From Acidiphilium acidophilum (GTDB taxonomy: Bacteria; Pseudomonadota; Alphaproteobacteria; Acetobacterales; Acetobacteraceae): 64,000 nucleotides of DNA. Where the stretch lies: positions 434,001-498,000 of the forward strand of contig NZ_JAWXYB010000018.1 of the NCBI RefSeq assembly GCF_033842475.1. Direction: 5' to 3'. Under the pieces are notes generated by a model, which had not been told where the DNA came from, did no database searches, and saw only the letters and a list, made by a program, of their open reading frames with translations. Below are positions 18,197-26,911 of this stretch, piece by piece (position 1 is the stretch's first letter; each line of letters opens with the position of its first letter). The position numbers and the translations under genes are program-made.

Positions 18197-19071
18197 TGAC
18201 CGCCGCTGCGCCCGATCCCGGCTTGATCCGCAATGCATTGACCATCGATGTCGAGGATTATTTTCAGGTGCAGGCCTATGCCGGCGCCATCGACCGTGCC
18301 AGCTGGGATACGATCCCCCGGCGGGTCGAGGCCAACACGACCCTGATCCTCGATGCGCTGGCACGGCACACGACGCAGGCGACGTTTTTCACCCTGGGCT
18401 GGATCGCGGATCGTCATCCCGGGTTGATCCGCCGGATCGTCGCGGAGGGGCATGAACTCGCCAGCCATGGCTACGGCCATCAACTGGTGACCGACCTGAC
18501 CCCGGCCACATTTCGCGCCGATCTCGAACGGGCCAAGGCGGTGCTGGAAGACACTGGCGGGGTCGAGGTACGCGGCTATCGCGCGCCGACTTTCTCGATC
18601 GGCCCGCGCAATGCCTGGGCGTGGGATGTGCTTGCGGCCACCGGGCATGGGTACAGTTCGAGCGTATTTCCGGTCCGCCACGACCTTTACGGCACGCCCG
18701 ATGCACCGCGCAGGCCGTATCACCCGGAGGGGCGGTCGATCGTCGAGATCCCGCTGACCACGGTCGCTGCGTTCGGTCGCAACTTTCCCTGTGCCGGTGG
18801 CGGGTATTTTCGCCTGTTGCCCTACGCGACCTATCGGTTCGGGATCCGGCATCTGCATCGGGCCGAACGGCGGCCTGCGGTTTTCTATTCGCATCCCTGG
18901 GAGTTCGATCCGGGCCAGCCCGACGTGCCGCAGGCCAAGCGTGCGTCGCGATTTCGCCACCGGGTCAATCTTGCGCTCATGCCGGCGCGGCTGGAGCGTT
19001 TGCTGACCGATTTCGCCTGGGGCCGGATGGACCAGGTTTTTGCTGCCGACATCGCCGGTGGCGCGGCATGA
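18196..19071 (+). CDS. XrtA-associated polysaccharide deacetylase
   Basis: A 291-residue NodB-fold deacetylase without signal peptide. The first catalytic block reads LTIDVEDYFQV, giving the catalytic Asp and a metal Asp. The metal His pair is in ELASHGYGHQL. RGYRAPTFSIGP gives the third motif, and FYSHPWEFDP near the C-terminus gives a further conserved His. This is the DUF3473-containing deacetylase subgroup found with exosortase A (TIGR03006-type). It would remove N-acetyl groups from precursor sugars. The gene overlaps both neighbours by 1 and 4 bp, so the run from 17270 to 22812 reads as one coupled operon. Confidence 0.92.
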   Translation: MTAAAPDPGLIRNALTIDVEDYFQVQAYAGAIDRASWDTIPRRVEANTTLILDALARHTTQATFFTLGWIADRHPGLIRRIVAEGHELASHGYGHQLVTDLTPATFRADLERAKAVLEDTGGVEVRGYRAPTFSIGPRNAWAWDVLAATGHGYSSSVFPVRHDLYGTPDAPRRPYHPEGRSIVEIPLTTVAAFGRNFPCAGGGYFRLLPYATYRFGIRHLHRAERRPAVFYSHPWEFDPGQPDVPQAKRASRFRHRVNLALMPARLERLLTDFAWGRMDQVFAADIAGGAA

Positions 19072-20108
19072 GCGTGACCTGCCGGATAATGGATGATGGC
19101 GATGTCGCGGCATGGGACGGTTTCGTGCAGGCGCACCCCGCCGGGACTTTTTTCCACCGGTCCGGCTGGCACCGGGTGATTGGCGAGGCGTTCGGCCAGC
19201 GGCCCCATTTCATGCTGGCGGAACGGGCGGGGCGGATCTGCGGCGTGTTTCCGCTGGTGCATATGCGGTCGCGGCTGTTCCGGCGGAACACTCTGGTATC
19301 CACGCCGTTCTGCGTGCTCGGTGGGCCGTTGGGCGAGGATGAGGCGGTGGACCAGGCGCTGGTCGAGGCGGGGCTCGCGCTCATGATCTCGCTGGGGGCC
19401 GAGTCCTGCGAAATGCGGACGCTTGAAGGCGGTTTCGCGGGTCCCGGCTGGGTCGCGGGTCCCGCGATCTATGATATTTTCCGCCGGTCGATCCCGCCCG
19501 ATGAAGAGGCGTGTCTGAAGGCGATTCCCCGCAAGCAGCGGGCAGTGGTACGCAAGGCGATCGATCTCGGGTTGACCAGCACGATCGATCGCGACTGGCG
19601 GCGGTTTTTCGGGCTTTATGCGGAGAGTGTCCATAATCTCGGCACACCGGTGTTTCCCGCGAAATATTTCCGGCTCCTGCTGGAGGTGTTCGGCGATGCC
19701 GCCGAGATCCTCACGGTGTTCGACGGTGACAAGCCGTTATGCGGCGTGCTGTCGTTCATCGATAAGCGCGAGATTTTGCCGTATTATGCCGGGGGTGGCA
19801 TTGCGGCGCGGGGCCGTGGCGGTCATGATTTCATGTATTGGCAGGTGGTGCGCCGGGCGATTTCGCTCGGGTGCGACACGTTCGATTTCGGGCGCAGCAA
19901 GCGCGAGACCGGCCCGCACAAGTTCAAGACCAACTGGGGATTTACGCCGACGCCGTTGGGTTATCAGTTTTATCTGCGGCCCGGCGCGAGCATGCCGGAC
20001 ACCAATCCGCTCAGCCCGAAATATCAGCGCAAGATCGAGATGTGGAAGCGCCTGCCGCTGGGGGTGGCCAATGCGCTGGGGCCGATGATCGTGCGGGGGC
20101 TGGGGTGA
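19068..20108 (+). CDS. XrtA-associated FemAB-like acyltransferase
   Basis: A 346-residue protein with two GNAT-like halves, as in FemAB peptidyltransferases. Seen are FFHRSGWHRVIGEAFGQ in the first half, IPRKQRAVVRKAIDLGL in the linker, and HDFMYWQVVRRAISLGC with FDFGRSKRETGPHKFKTNWG near the end. The ending matches the exosortase A FemAB family (TIGR03019-type). It presumably transfers an aminoacyl or acyl group to the glycan or its carrier; the real substrate is unknown. It starts at ATG 19068, overlapping the deacetylase stop (ATGA). Confidence 0.9.
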   Translation: MSVTCRIMDDGDVAAWDGFVQAHPAGTFFHRSGWHRVIGEAFGQRPHFMLAERAGRICGVFPLVHMRSRLFRRNTLVSTPFCVLGGPLGEDEAVDQALVEAGLALMISLGAESCEMRTLEGGFAGPGWVAGPAIYDIFRRSIPPDEEACLKAIPRKQRAVVRKAIDLGLTSTIDRDWRRFFGLYAESVHNLGTPVFPAKYFRLLLEVFGDAAEILTVFDGDKPLCGVLSFIDKREILPYYAGGGIAARGRGGHDFMYWQVVRRAISLGCDTFDFGRSKRETGPHKFKTNWGFTPTPLGYQFYLRPGASMPDTNPLSPKYQRKIEMWKRLPLGVANALGPMIVRGLG

Positions 20109-21331
20109 TGCGCGATCTGATGTTTCTGTGCCACCGGATTCCCTACCCGCCGGACAAGGGCGACAAGATCCGGGCGTATCATCTGATCGAGCATCTGCGT
20201 GCCCGGTTCCGGGTTCATCTGGGCTGTTTCATCGATGATCCGGCGGATGCGGTGCATTTGCCGGCCTTGCGCGCTCGGGTGGCGAGCCTCGGGTGTTTCC
20301 CGCTCGATCCTCGCCGGGCGCGCCTGCGGGCGTTGTGGCGCTGCCGTCCGGGGATGCCGTTGCTGACCGGGTATTTTCATGATCCGGCGCTGGCTTCCTG
20401 GGTGGATGCAACGGTGCGGGAGCAGGGTGTCAGCCAGATCGTCGTGTTTTCGGCGGCGATGGCCCAATATGCCGACCGGATTTCGGGCATGCCGAAACTG
20501 CTCGATTTTGTCGATATCGATTCCGAGAAATTCGCGGCCTATGGCCGGACGTCCGCGTGGCCGAAGCGGCTGGTCTGGGCGCGGGAGGGGCGGACGCTGC
20601 TTGCCTATGAGCGCGCGGCGGTGCGGCGGTTCGATCGGAGCCTGTTCGTCTCCGAGGCGGAACGGGGGCATTTCACCCGGCTGGCCCCCGAATCCGAGGC
20701 GTTGACCATGGCGATCGGCAATGGGGTGGACCTCGATTATTTCAGTCCCGATTTCGCGGGCGCGTCGCCTTTGCCGGTGGGGCGGAAGATCATTCTGTTC
20801 ACCGGGGCGATGGATTACCGGCCGAATATCGAGGCGGTGCGGTGGTTCGTGGATGAGGTGATGCCTGACCTTGGGGCTTTCGATCCGTTATTCGTGATCG
20901 TGGGTTCGAATCCGGGGCCGGCGGTTTTGGGGCTTGCGCGGGAAGGCTCGGTGATGGTGACCGGGCGGGTGGCGGATACCAGGCCGTATCTTGCGCGGGC
21001 GGATCTGGTGGTGGCACCGTTGCAGATCGGGCGCGGGGTGCAGAACAAGGTGCTGGAGGCGATGGCGATGGCGCGGCCGGTGCTGGCGACTTCAGCGGCG
21101 TTCACCGGGATCGCGGCGGTGGCGGGGCGGGATCTGCTGGTGGCGGATGGGGCGGCTTGTTGGATCGATCAGGCGGTTTCGGTTCTGGCGGGGCGGCATG
21201 GCGCGATGGGGATGGCGGCGCGGCTGGCGGTTGAGGCGCGGCATTCCTGGGCGCGGGCGCTGGCGCCGCTGGATGCGGTGCTGGGAGTTCCGGCGCCGGT
21301 GGGCACGATGGAAGAGCAGGTTTCGGCATGA
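20108..21331 (+). CDS. XrtA-system glycosyltransferase (TIGR03087-like)
   Basis: A 407-residue GT-B transferase. The N-terminus, MFLCHRIPYPPDKGDKIRAY, is diagnostic of the PEP-CTERM glycosyltransferase usually placed next to exosortase A. Later motifs are KLLDFVDIDSEKFAAY, FVSEAERGHF, the donor site IILFTGAMDYRPNIEAV and GRGVQNKVLEAMAMARPV. It acts on the cytoplasmic face, adding a sugar to the lipid-linked repeat. It starts at ATG 20108 (TGATG overlap with the FemAB gene) and overlaps xrtA by 4 bp. From here on the coding strand is markedly rich in G. Confidence 0.92.
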   Translation: MRDLMFLCHRIPYPPDKGDKIRAYHLIEHLRARFRVHLGCFIDDPADAVHLPALRARVASLGCFPLDPRRARLRALWRCRPGMPLLTGYFHDPALASWVDATVREQGVSQIVVFSAAMAQYADRISGMPKLLDFVDIDSEKFAAYGRTSAWPKRLVWAREGRTLLAYERAAVRRFDRSLFVSEAERGHFTRLAPESEALTMAIGNGVDLDYFSPDFAGASPLPVGRKIILFTGAMDYRPNIEAVRWFVDEVMPDLGAFDPLFVIVGSNPGPAVLGLAREGSVMVTGRVADTRPYLARADLVVAPLQIGRGVQNKVLEAMAMARPVLATSAAFTGIAAVAGRDLLVADGAACWIDQAVSVLAGRHGAMGMAARLAVEARHSWARALAPLDAVLGVPAPVGTMEEQVSA

Positions 21332-22812
21332 GTGTTGTGACATCGAGGGTACCGCGGATCGATATACCGGCGCGGTATCGGGCGTCGCTGGGGGTGCTGG
21401 GGGTGGCGCTGGCGGTGATGGGGGTACTGTTTCATGCCGAGATCGTGGCGGCGGTTCAGGTGTGGTCGGCTTCGACCGCGTATAATCATTGTTTTCTGAT
21501 TCTGCCGATCGCGGTCTGGCTGGCGTGGGACCGGCGGGGGCGGTTGCGGGGGTTGACGCCGGCACCGGAGGCGCTCGCGATTCTGCTGGCGGTGCCGTTC
21601 GCGATCGGGTGGCTGGCGGCGGATCGGCTCGGGATCATGGAGGGGCGGCAGCTTGCGGCGATGGGGATGGTGCAGGCCCTGCTGCTCGGGGTGCTGGGGC
21701 GGCGGGTTTATCGGGCGATGGCGGCGCCGTTTCTGTATCTGATTTTTCTGGTGCCGTTCGGCGGGTTTCTGGTGCCGGCGCTCCAGCAGTTCACGACCGA
21801 TTTCGTCGATGCCGGGCTGCGGGTGCTCGGGATTGCCTATTTCACCCATGGCTACACGATCGAGATTGCGCAGGGGGCGTTTCATATCGCGGAGGCGTGT
21901 GCGGGGTTGCGGTTTCTGATTGCGGCGATCGCGTTCAGTGTTTTGTATGCGCTGCTGATTTTTCGTTCGACGACGCGGCGGCTGACGTTCATTGCGGTGG
22001 CGGTGACGGTGCCGGTGATTGCCAACGGATTTCGGGCACTCGGGATCGTCTGGCTCGGGCATGAGCTGGGGAGCGCCAAGGCGGGGGCGACCGATCATGT
22101 GCTGTATGGCTATATTTTCTTTTCGATCGTGCTGTTCATTCTGATCCTGCTCGGGCTGCCGTTCCGCCAGGACGGGACGCGACCGGGGGCGGGGGTTGCG
22201 GCGGTGGATGAGCCGGCGCCGGCGATGCGGGCGAGTTTGATGCCGGCGGTGGCGATACCGGGGTTTGCGCTGGTGATCGTGGGGTTGGCCGGGATGGTTT
22301 CGGCGCAGGCGGCGGCGTCGGCGGTACGGTTGCCGGTGGCCCCTGCGGGCTGCACGGCGCTGGCGGGCGGGGCGCGGTTTCCGGCGGGGGGACGGGCGGT
22401 GCGGTTTGCCTGCGCCGATGGGGTGACCGCGACGATCGCGCTGTTTCCGCCACGGACCGATCCGAAGCCGCTATTCGATGCGCGCAGAAAGTTGAGTCTC
22501 GCGGATACGCGGGAGGCATTCATCAACTATGTCGAGATTCCGCACGCCGATCCGGGGTTGTGGACGCTGGTGACGACCAAGCACATGAACCACACCACGC
22601 TCAGTGCGTTGTTCGTGGACGGGCGGGGGACCAACGGTAATTTGCGGACGCGGTTGCGGCTGGCCTGGGCGGATTTGTTCGGGCATCCGAGCCAGCCGAT
22701 TGCGATGGTGTTCGAGGCGGCGGGGCCACGGGCGACGGCGCTGCCGAAGCTGGAGGCGTTCGTGCAGGGGCAGACGCTGGGGACGGCGGTTCTCGGGCGG
22801 ATGGCGCAATGA
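21328..22812 (+). CDS. xrtA: Exosortase A fused to an EpsI domain
   Basis: A 494-residue membrane transpeptidase. The first 280 residues carry about eight transmembrane helices and the exosortase active site: Cys191 in EACAGLRFL, Arg236 in ANGFRALGI and His257 in DHVLYGYIFF. Residues of about 310-494 form the EpsI-type periplasmic domain normally fused to XrtA. Family members cleave PEP-CTERM signals and are thought to attach the protein to a surface glycan at the inner-membrane/periplasm border. It is the last gene of the rightward arm. No protein with a PEP-CTERM tail was found in this window, so the substrates must be encoded elsewhere. Confidence 0.95.
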   Translation: MSVVTSRVPRIDIPARYRASLGVLGVALAVMGVLFHAEIVAAVQVWSASTAYNHCFLILPIAVWLAWDRRGRLRGLTPAPEALAILLAVPFAIGWLAADRLGIMEGRQLAAMGMVQALLLGVLGRRVYRAMAAPFLYLIFLVPFGGFLVPALQQFTTDFVDAGLRVLGIAYFTHGYTIEIAQGAFHIAEACAGLRFLIAAIAFSVLYALLIFRSTTRRLTFIAVAVTVPVIANGFRALGIVWLGHELGSAKAGATDHVLYGYIFFSIVLFILILLGLPFRQDGTRPGAGVAAVDEPAPAMRASLMPAVAIPGFALVIVGLAGMVSAQAAASAVRLPVAPAGCTALAGGARFPAGGRAVRFACADGVTATIALFPPRTDPKPLFDARRKLSLADTREAFINYVEIPHADPGLWTLVTTKHMNHTTLSALFVDGRGTNGNLRTRLRLAWADLFGHPSQPIAMVFEAAGPRATALPKLEAFVQGQTLGTAVLGRMAQ

Positions 22813-22868
22813 AAGGCGGATATTTGTTGCGATATCGTAACGATGTGGGCGTGCGAAAGTTGTGGGGT

Positions 22869-23555
22869 TCAGCGGGATTTTTTTGGTTTTCGGATGGTGT
22901 CGTAGCGGAGTGGCGAGCCGGGGGGATAGACCGGGATGAAGTTGCGGGGGTTGGCGGGGTTGGGGATGAAATAGCAGATGCTGCGATCGTCGAGGTCGGG
23001 CGGCGCGGGCGGCGGGATGGGTTGGGGCGCGGGTTTGGGGCGGGGTCGGCGCGGACGTTTGGGCAGAGCAAGGAGGGCGGGGGGTTTGATGCCGCAGAGG
23101 TGGCAGAGCGGGCGGAGGATGCGGGGGATGGCCGGGTTGCGGGCGATTGCCTCCTGCATGTCCGGCGTGGTGAGGAGGTGTTCGATCTGGGCGATGAAGC
23201 CGTTGACCGTGTAATGGGCGAAGGTGCGGCGGAGGATGCCGAAGCGGCGCGGCAAGGGCGGCCGCGGGCCGAGGCTTGCGGTGTGCCAGTTGCGGAGCCA
23301 TGCCGGGGGGCGGGATTCGCGCGGGGAGACGGGTTGGGGGCGCGGGGAGCGCGGGCGGAGCGGGCCGGGGGTTGCGGCGATGGCGTCGAGCAGGCGGTTG
23401 ATCAGGCTGCTGAAGCGGGCGTCCAGGAGGCAGAGCAGCGGGAGGGCGATGCCGAGGAGTTTGTGCTGGGTGGCCATGGTCTCACGCAGTTTGCGCGCGG
23501 TGAAGGTGAGTTTTTCCTTCAGGGTGAGAGGGGTGTAGGTGGGGGTCCAGGGCAT
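22869..23555 (-). CDS. Unknown Pro/Arg-rich protein next to xrtA
   Basis: A 228-residue protein I do not recognise. Residues 1-50 are predicted helical (LTLKEKLTFTARKLRETMA, then a hydrophobic LLGIALPLLCLL). The centre (about 60-95) and a stretch near 165-190 are Pro/Arg-rich. A well-structured block lies between (RRTFAHYTVNGFIAQIEHLL, CHLCGIKPPALLALP), and the end has DRSICYFIPNPANPRNFIPV. I take ATG 23555; there is no ribosome site but TATACAAT lies 5 bases upstream, which suggests a leaderless message. The Pro/Arg content partly follows from the G-rich plus strand. Not related by sequence to the XrtA proteins as far as I can see. Confidence 0.55.
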   Translation of the reverse strand: MPWTPTYTPLTLKEKLTFTARKLRETMATQHKLLGIALPLLCLLDARFSSLINRLLDAIAATPGPLRPRSPRPQPVSPRESRPPAWLRNWHTASLGPRPPLPRRFGILRRTFAHYTVNGFIAQIEHLLTTPDMQEAIARNPAIPRILRPLCHLCGIKPPALLALPKRPRRPRPKPAPQPIPPPAPPDLDDRSICYFIPNPANPRNFIPVYPPGSPLRYDTIRKPKKSR

Positions 23556-23694
23556 TGCGATTGTATACGCCCGGAGGGTGGGGGGTGAGAAAGGGGGAAT
23601 GAAAGCGCTTCCGCATTTTATCGCAAAACATGGATTTTGATGCGGAGACCCGAAATTGGCGAGACCGGTTCGCCGACTCACTGGAGGCTAGGAC

Positions 23695-24615
23695 GTGTTT
23701 TACAATCTGAAACGGCGCATGGGCCGGTGGCGGCTCGAACGAAGTATTCACGGTGTTTTCGAGACACCGCCGATCAGAGTGAGTTCGGCTCCGTGGGCCG
23801 TCGTTTCGATGGTTGGCGACGCAGACATCGCTATGTACCTTCTGGCGATCAAAACATTTTATCGAAAACTGGGTGCCGGCAAGATCGTTGCAATTGTTTC
23901 TCGAAATATGAAAGAGGACGATCTGGACAAGATAAAGTATCATGTTAGTGGAATTGAAATACAGATTATCGACGAGATTGAAGTAAGTGGCTATCAACGC
24001 GGCGGATGTTGGGAACGCCTAATTTATATATTAAATCGTTTAGATCATGAATTTGTTATTCAACTTGATTGCGACACCATAACTATCGGAAATGATATTG
24101 ATGAAATAATCAAAAGGGTCGAATCTAACGTCAGTTTTGCGTATGCGGACGGCAACAGACCTGTCATGTCCATGGCGGCAGCCGGTATCGAAGCAAGATT
24201 ATCCAAATCAAACTATGTGGGGTTGGCGTTGGAACGGTCATTTTGCGATTGGCCAAAAGCTGATCATCTCATGTACTGTCGCGGCTCCGCGGCGATTGCA
24301 GGTTTTGCAAAAGGTAGTGGTGATTTGAATTCACTGGAGTTTTTTTATACGAACATGAAGATGTCCCTTCAAGATCGATGGCAGGAATGGGGAACCGAAC
24401 AATGCGCTTCAAATTTCATGATAGCTAATTCGGCAAATGTTTCGATGTTACCATTTCCAGCATATGCGACCTATCCCGGCTGCGGGAGTGACCGAGAAGT
24501 CAAGATGTTTCATTTTCTGGGCAGTGTTCGGTATCGTGATGGATACTATGGTCGGAAAGGTAAGGCTATTATCAACGGAGAACTAAGAACTGAATCTAGG
24601 AGGATCGCTGGATGA
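23695..24615 (+). CDS. Glycosyltransferase-like protein, AT-richer than neighbours
   Basis: A 306-residue protein with a GT-A look: WAVVSMVGDADIAMYLLAIK near the N-terminus, where a nucleotide fold would begin, a DXD-type acidic motif in QLDCDTITIGNDIDEII (about residues 124-140), and a later aromatic-rich region. This suggests a sugar transferase, but the family is not clear. The GTG at 23695 has GGAGG 7 bases upstream. Base and codon use (many AAA, ATT, GAT, TTA) differ sharply from the surrounding G-rich genes, a sign of transfer. It overlaps the FkbM gene by 4 bp, so the two came or are expressed together. Confidence 0.65.
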   Translation: MFYNLKRRMGRWRLERSIHGVFETPPIRVSSAPWAVVSMVGDADIAMYLLAIKTFYRKLGAGKIVAIVSRNMKEDDLDKIKYHVSGIEIQIIDEIEVSGYQRGGCWERLIYILNRLDHEFVIQLDCDTITIGNDIDEIIKRVESNVSFAYADGNRPVMSMAAAGIEARLSKSNYVGLALERSFCDWPKADHLMYCRGSAAIAGFAKGSGDLNSLEFFYTNMKMSLQDRWQEWGTEQCASNFMIANSANVSMLPFPAYATYPGCGSDREVKMFHFLGSVRYRDGYYGRKGKAIINGELRTESRRIAG

Positions 24616-25433
24616 ACCGCCGTCCACCCGCCGTAAATATCCGTTGGTTGCCAAACTATCTCAAGGTCTTCGGTGCTCAACAAGGCATGCTGTTATTCTG
24701 GCGAATATTTCGCTTCGACCGCGCCAACCGGAGTATCCCTGTGCCCGTCATCGTTCCCGAATTGGGAGAGGTTTGGTTACGGGCAGTCACCCGCGACCAT
24801 GCAATCTTTCAGCAAATCTGGGTCAAGCGGGAGTATGATCTGGCAGTTGCTGCGCCACGCCACTTTCACAAACTTATGGATACCTACTCGGCAATTTTGG
24901 CAAGAGGAACCAAGCCTCTGATTTTGGATGCGGGTGCACACGTTGGTATGAGTGTTCTATGGTGGCGTCGTTTGTTTCCAAAGGCTTTAATCGTTGCGGT
25001 TGAACCGTCTTCCGAAAATCTTGCAATACTGCGGAAGAATGTCGTCGGATTGAATGATGTGATTGTGTTGGCCGCCGCTCTCGCAGGTGAGCTAGGTTCG
25101 TTGCGAATTATAGACACCGCAGCGAGCGGGTCTGCGGTCCGCGTCGGACATGAAGGAACAGGTCATATTGTTCCTGCAGTAACAGTCGCGCATGTACTTG
25201 AGCAGGTAGGAGCGTCCGAAATATTACTCGCAAAGATCGATATTGAAGGCGGAGAAGCAGGTCTCTTTTCGGGCGATCTTGGCTGGCTAGATCATACTTA
25301 TGCGCTGGCGGTTGAGACTCATGACTGGCTTTATCCTGGACAGGGAACGAGCAAATCAATGCTTGCAGCAATAGCGAATCGACATTTTGACTTTTTGACA
25401 AGCGGCGAAAATACGCTACTTTTTAAATATTGA
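24612..25433 (+). CDS. FkbM-family methyltransferase
   Basis: A 273-residue SAM-dependent methyltransferase. Motif I reads LILDAGAHVGMSVLWW; the motif II acidic residue is in IVAVEPSSENLAILRKNV, and KIDIEGGEAGLF gives the FkbM-type motif IV. Enzymes of this family O-methylate sugars or polyketides, and beside a glycosyltransferase a sugar is the likely substrate. The first 80 residues lack a clear domain. It shares the AT-richer composition of the preceding gene and overlaps it by ATGA, so the pair forms a small acquired unit in the polysaccharide region. Confidence 0.85.
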   Translation: MNRRPPAVNIRWLPNYLKVFGAQQGMLLFWRIFRFDRANRSIPVPVIVPELGEVWLRAVTRDHAIFQQIWVKREYDLAVAAPRHFHKLMDTYSAILARGTKPLILDAGAHVGMSVLWWRRLFPKALIVAVEPSSENLAILRKNVVGLNDVIVLAAALAGELGSLRIIDTAASGSAVRVGHEGTGHIVPAVTVAHVLEQVGASEILLAKIDIEGGEAGLFSGDLGWLDHTYALAVETHDWLYPGQGTSKSMLAAIANRHFDFLTSGENTLLFKY

Positions 25434-25580
25434 AATTTACCTGGTGGTTTCTGTTCATTGTAGTTTTCAGAAATATGAAGAGTTATAGACTCGCAAGGAA
25501 TGGCGGGTAATGCATTTATTTAAGATTTTCATGATTTTCTCTTGAAAATTGCGCAGTATTAGTGATCCTTGGGAGACGTG

Positions 25581-26894
25581 ATGAATCGGTGGTGGATGCG
25601 GTTTTCGAGACGTCCGGTTAAATTGGTTCGCCAATTGCGGCTGTTGCGGGATGATCCGGCGAAATTCGGGCATAATCTGACGCAGTTTACCGATCCGGCG
25701 CTGTTCGAGCGGCGGTTGATCGACATCATGAACCCAATGCCGATGCATGTGAGGCTCGATCCGGCGCTCGAAGGCGCGCCGGCGTTGAATGTTTTGAGTT
25801 CCGCGCTGACGAAGGACGGGATGACCGGCGGGCCGAATACGATTCTCAACCTCGCCTTTCGGGTGGCGCGATGCGGGGTGAAGGTGCGGCTGGTGACGAC
25901 GGTGGAGGCATCGACACTGGAGCGGGAGTGGTTTCGGGCGCATATTGCGAGTCTGGTGGGGGGCGGCGATCTGCCGGAGGTACCGATCGTCTCGGCGGCG
26001 GATGCGCGGGCACCGCTCGCGATCGGGGCGCGGGATCGGTTCATGGCGACGCATTGGACGACGGCGCAGCAACTCAAGCGGGTTCTGCCGTTATTGGCGC
26101 GCCCCCGTTTTTTTTACATGATCCAGGAATTCGAGCCGAGTTTTTATGCGTGGTCGAGCAATTACGCGCTGGCGATGGAGACGTTGAGCCTCGATTTCTG
26201 GCCGGTGTTCAATGAGCGGGTGCTGTGCGATTTTTTTGTGCGCCAGAAGATCGGGCGGTTTGCCACGGATGATCGGGTGGATGAGCAACTCGTTTTCGAG
26301 CCGGCGATCGAGCGGCGGATGTTTCATCCGCGCACCGGCGCGGCGCGGCCGGGGCCGAAGCGGCTGTTGTTTTATGCCCGGCCGAGCAACACACGGAATC
26401 TGTTCGGGTTGGGGCTGACGGCGCTGCGCGAGGCGACAAGGAGTGGGGTGTTTGCCGAAGGGTGGGAGTTCCTCGCGATCGGCGGGCGGGGCGGTGTGCC
26501 GGAGATGGCGCTTTCGGGCGGACATCGGCTGCGACCGGCACCGTGGTTCGGGTATGCCGATTACGGCCAGTTTTTGCGTGATGCGGATGTGCTGCTGTGC
26601 CCGATGCTGTCGCCGCACACGAGTTATCCGGTGCTCGAAATGGTTGCCTGTGGCGGGGTTTCGGTGACCAACACGTTCGAGACCAAGACCAGGGTGATGC
26701 TGGAGGGGATTTCGGCGAATATCCTTGCTTCGGCACCGACGGTCGAGACGATGACGGCGGATATTGTTGCGGCTGGCGAGCGGGTTAATCGGGGCGAGGT
26801 GGTCGCGGCACCGCCGCTGATGCCGCAAGAATGGGGGGAGACGCTGGACCCGGTGGCGCGGCGGATCGTGGAGCTGTTCGCATTGCCGGACTAG
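25581..26894 (+). CDS. Glycosyltransferase, WsaF-like GT-B
   Basis: A 437-residue transferase. The N-terminal half has NVLSSALTKDGMTGGPNTIL and RFMATHWTTAQQLKRVL; the middle has FFYMIQEFEPSFYAWSSNYA, typical of rhamnosyltransferase WsaF-like enzymes. The C-terminal half has RLLFYARPSNTRNLFGLG and LCPMLSPHTSYPVLEMVACG, the acceptor/donor motif with the conserved Glu. ATG 25581 follows GGGAGA by 4 bases. The gene returns to the G-rich composition of the host, unlike the pair before it. The transferred sugar may be rhamnose, which is inference from the family only. Confidence 0.8.
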   Translation: MNRWWMRFSRRPVKLVRQLRLLRDDPAKFGHNLTQFTDPALFERRLIDIMNPMPMHVRLDPALEGAPALNVLSSALTKDGMTGGPNTILNLAFRVARCGVKVRLVTTVEASTLEREWFRAHIASLVGGGDLPEVPIVSAADARAPLAIGARDRFMATHWTTAQQLKRVLPLLARPRFFYMIQEFEPSFYAWSSNYALAMETLSLDFWPVFNERVLCDFFVRQKIGRFATDDRVDEQLVFEPAIERRMFHPRTGAARPGPKRLLFYARPSNTRNLFGLGLTALREATRSGVFAEGWEFLAIGGRGGVPEMALSGGHRLRPAPWFGYADYGQFLRDADVLLCPMLSPHTSYPVLEMVACGGVSVTNTFETKTRVMLEGISANILASAPTVETMTADIVAAGERVNRGEVVAAPPLMPQEWGETLDPVARRIVELFALPD

Positions 26895-26911
26895 GCGGGC
26901 TAGGGGTGGGC

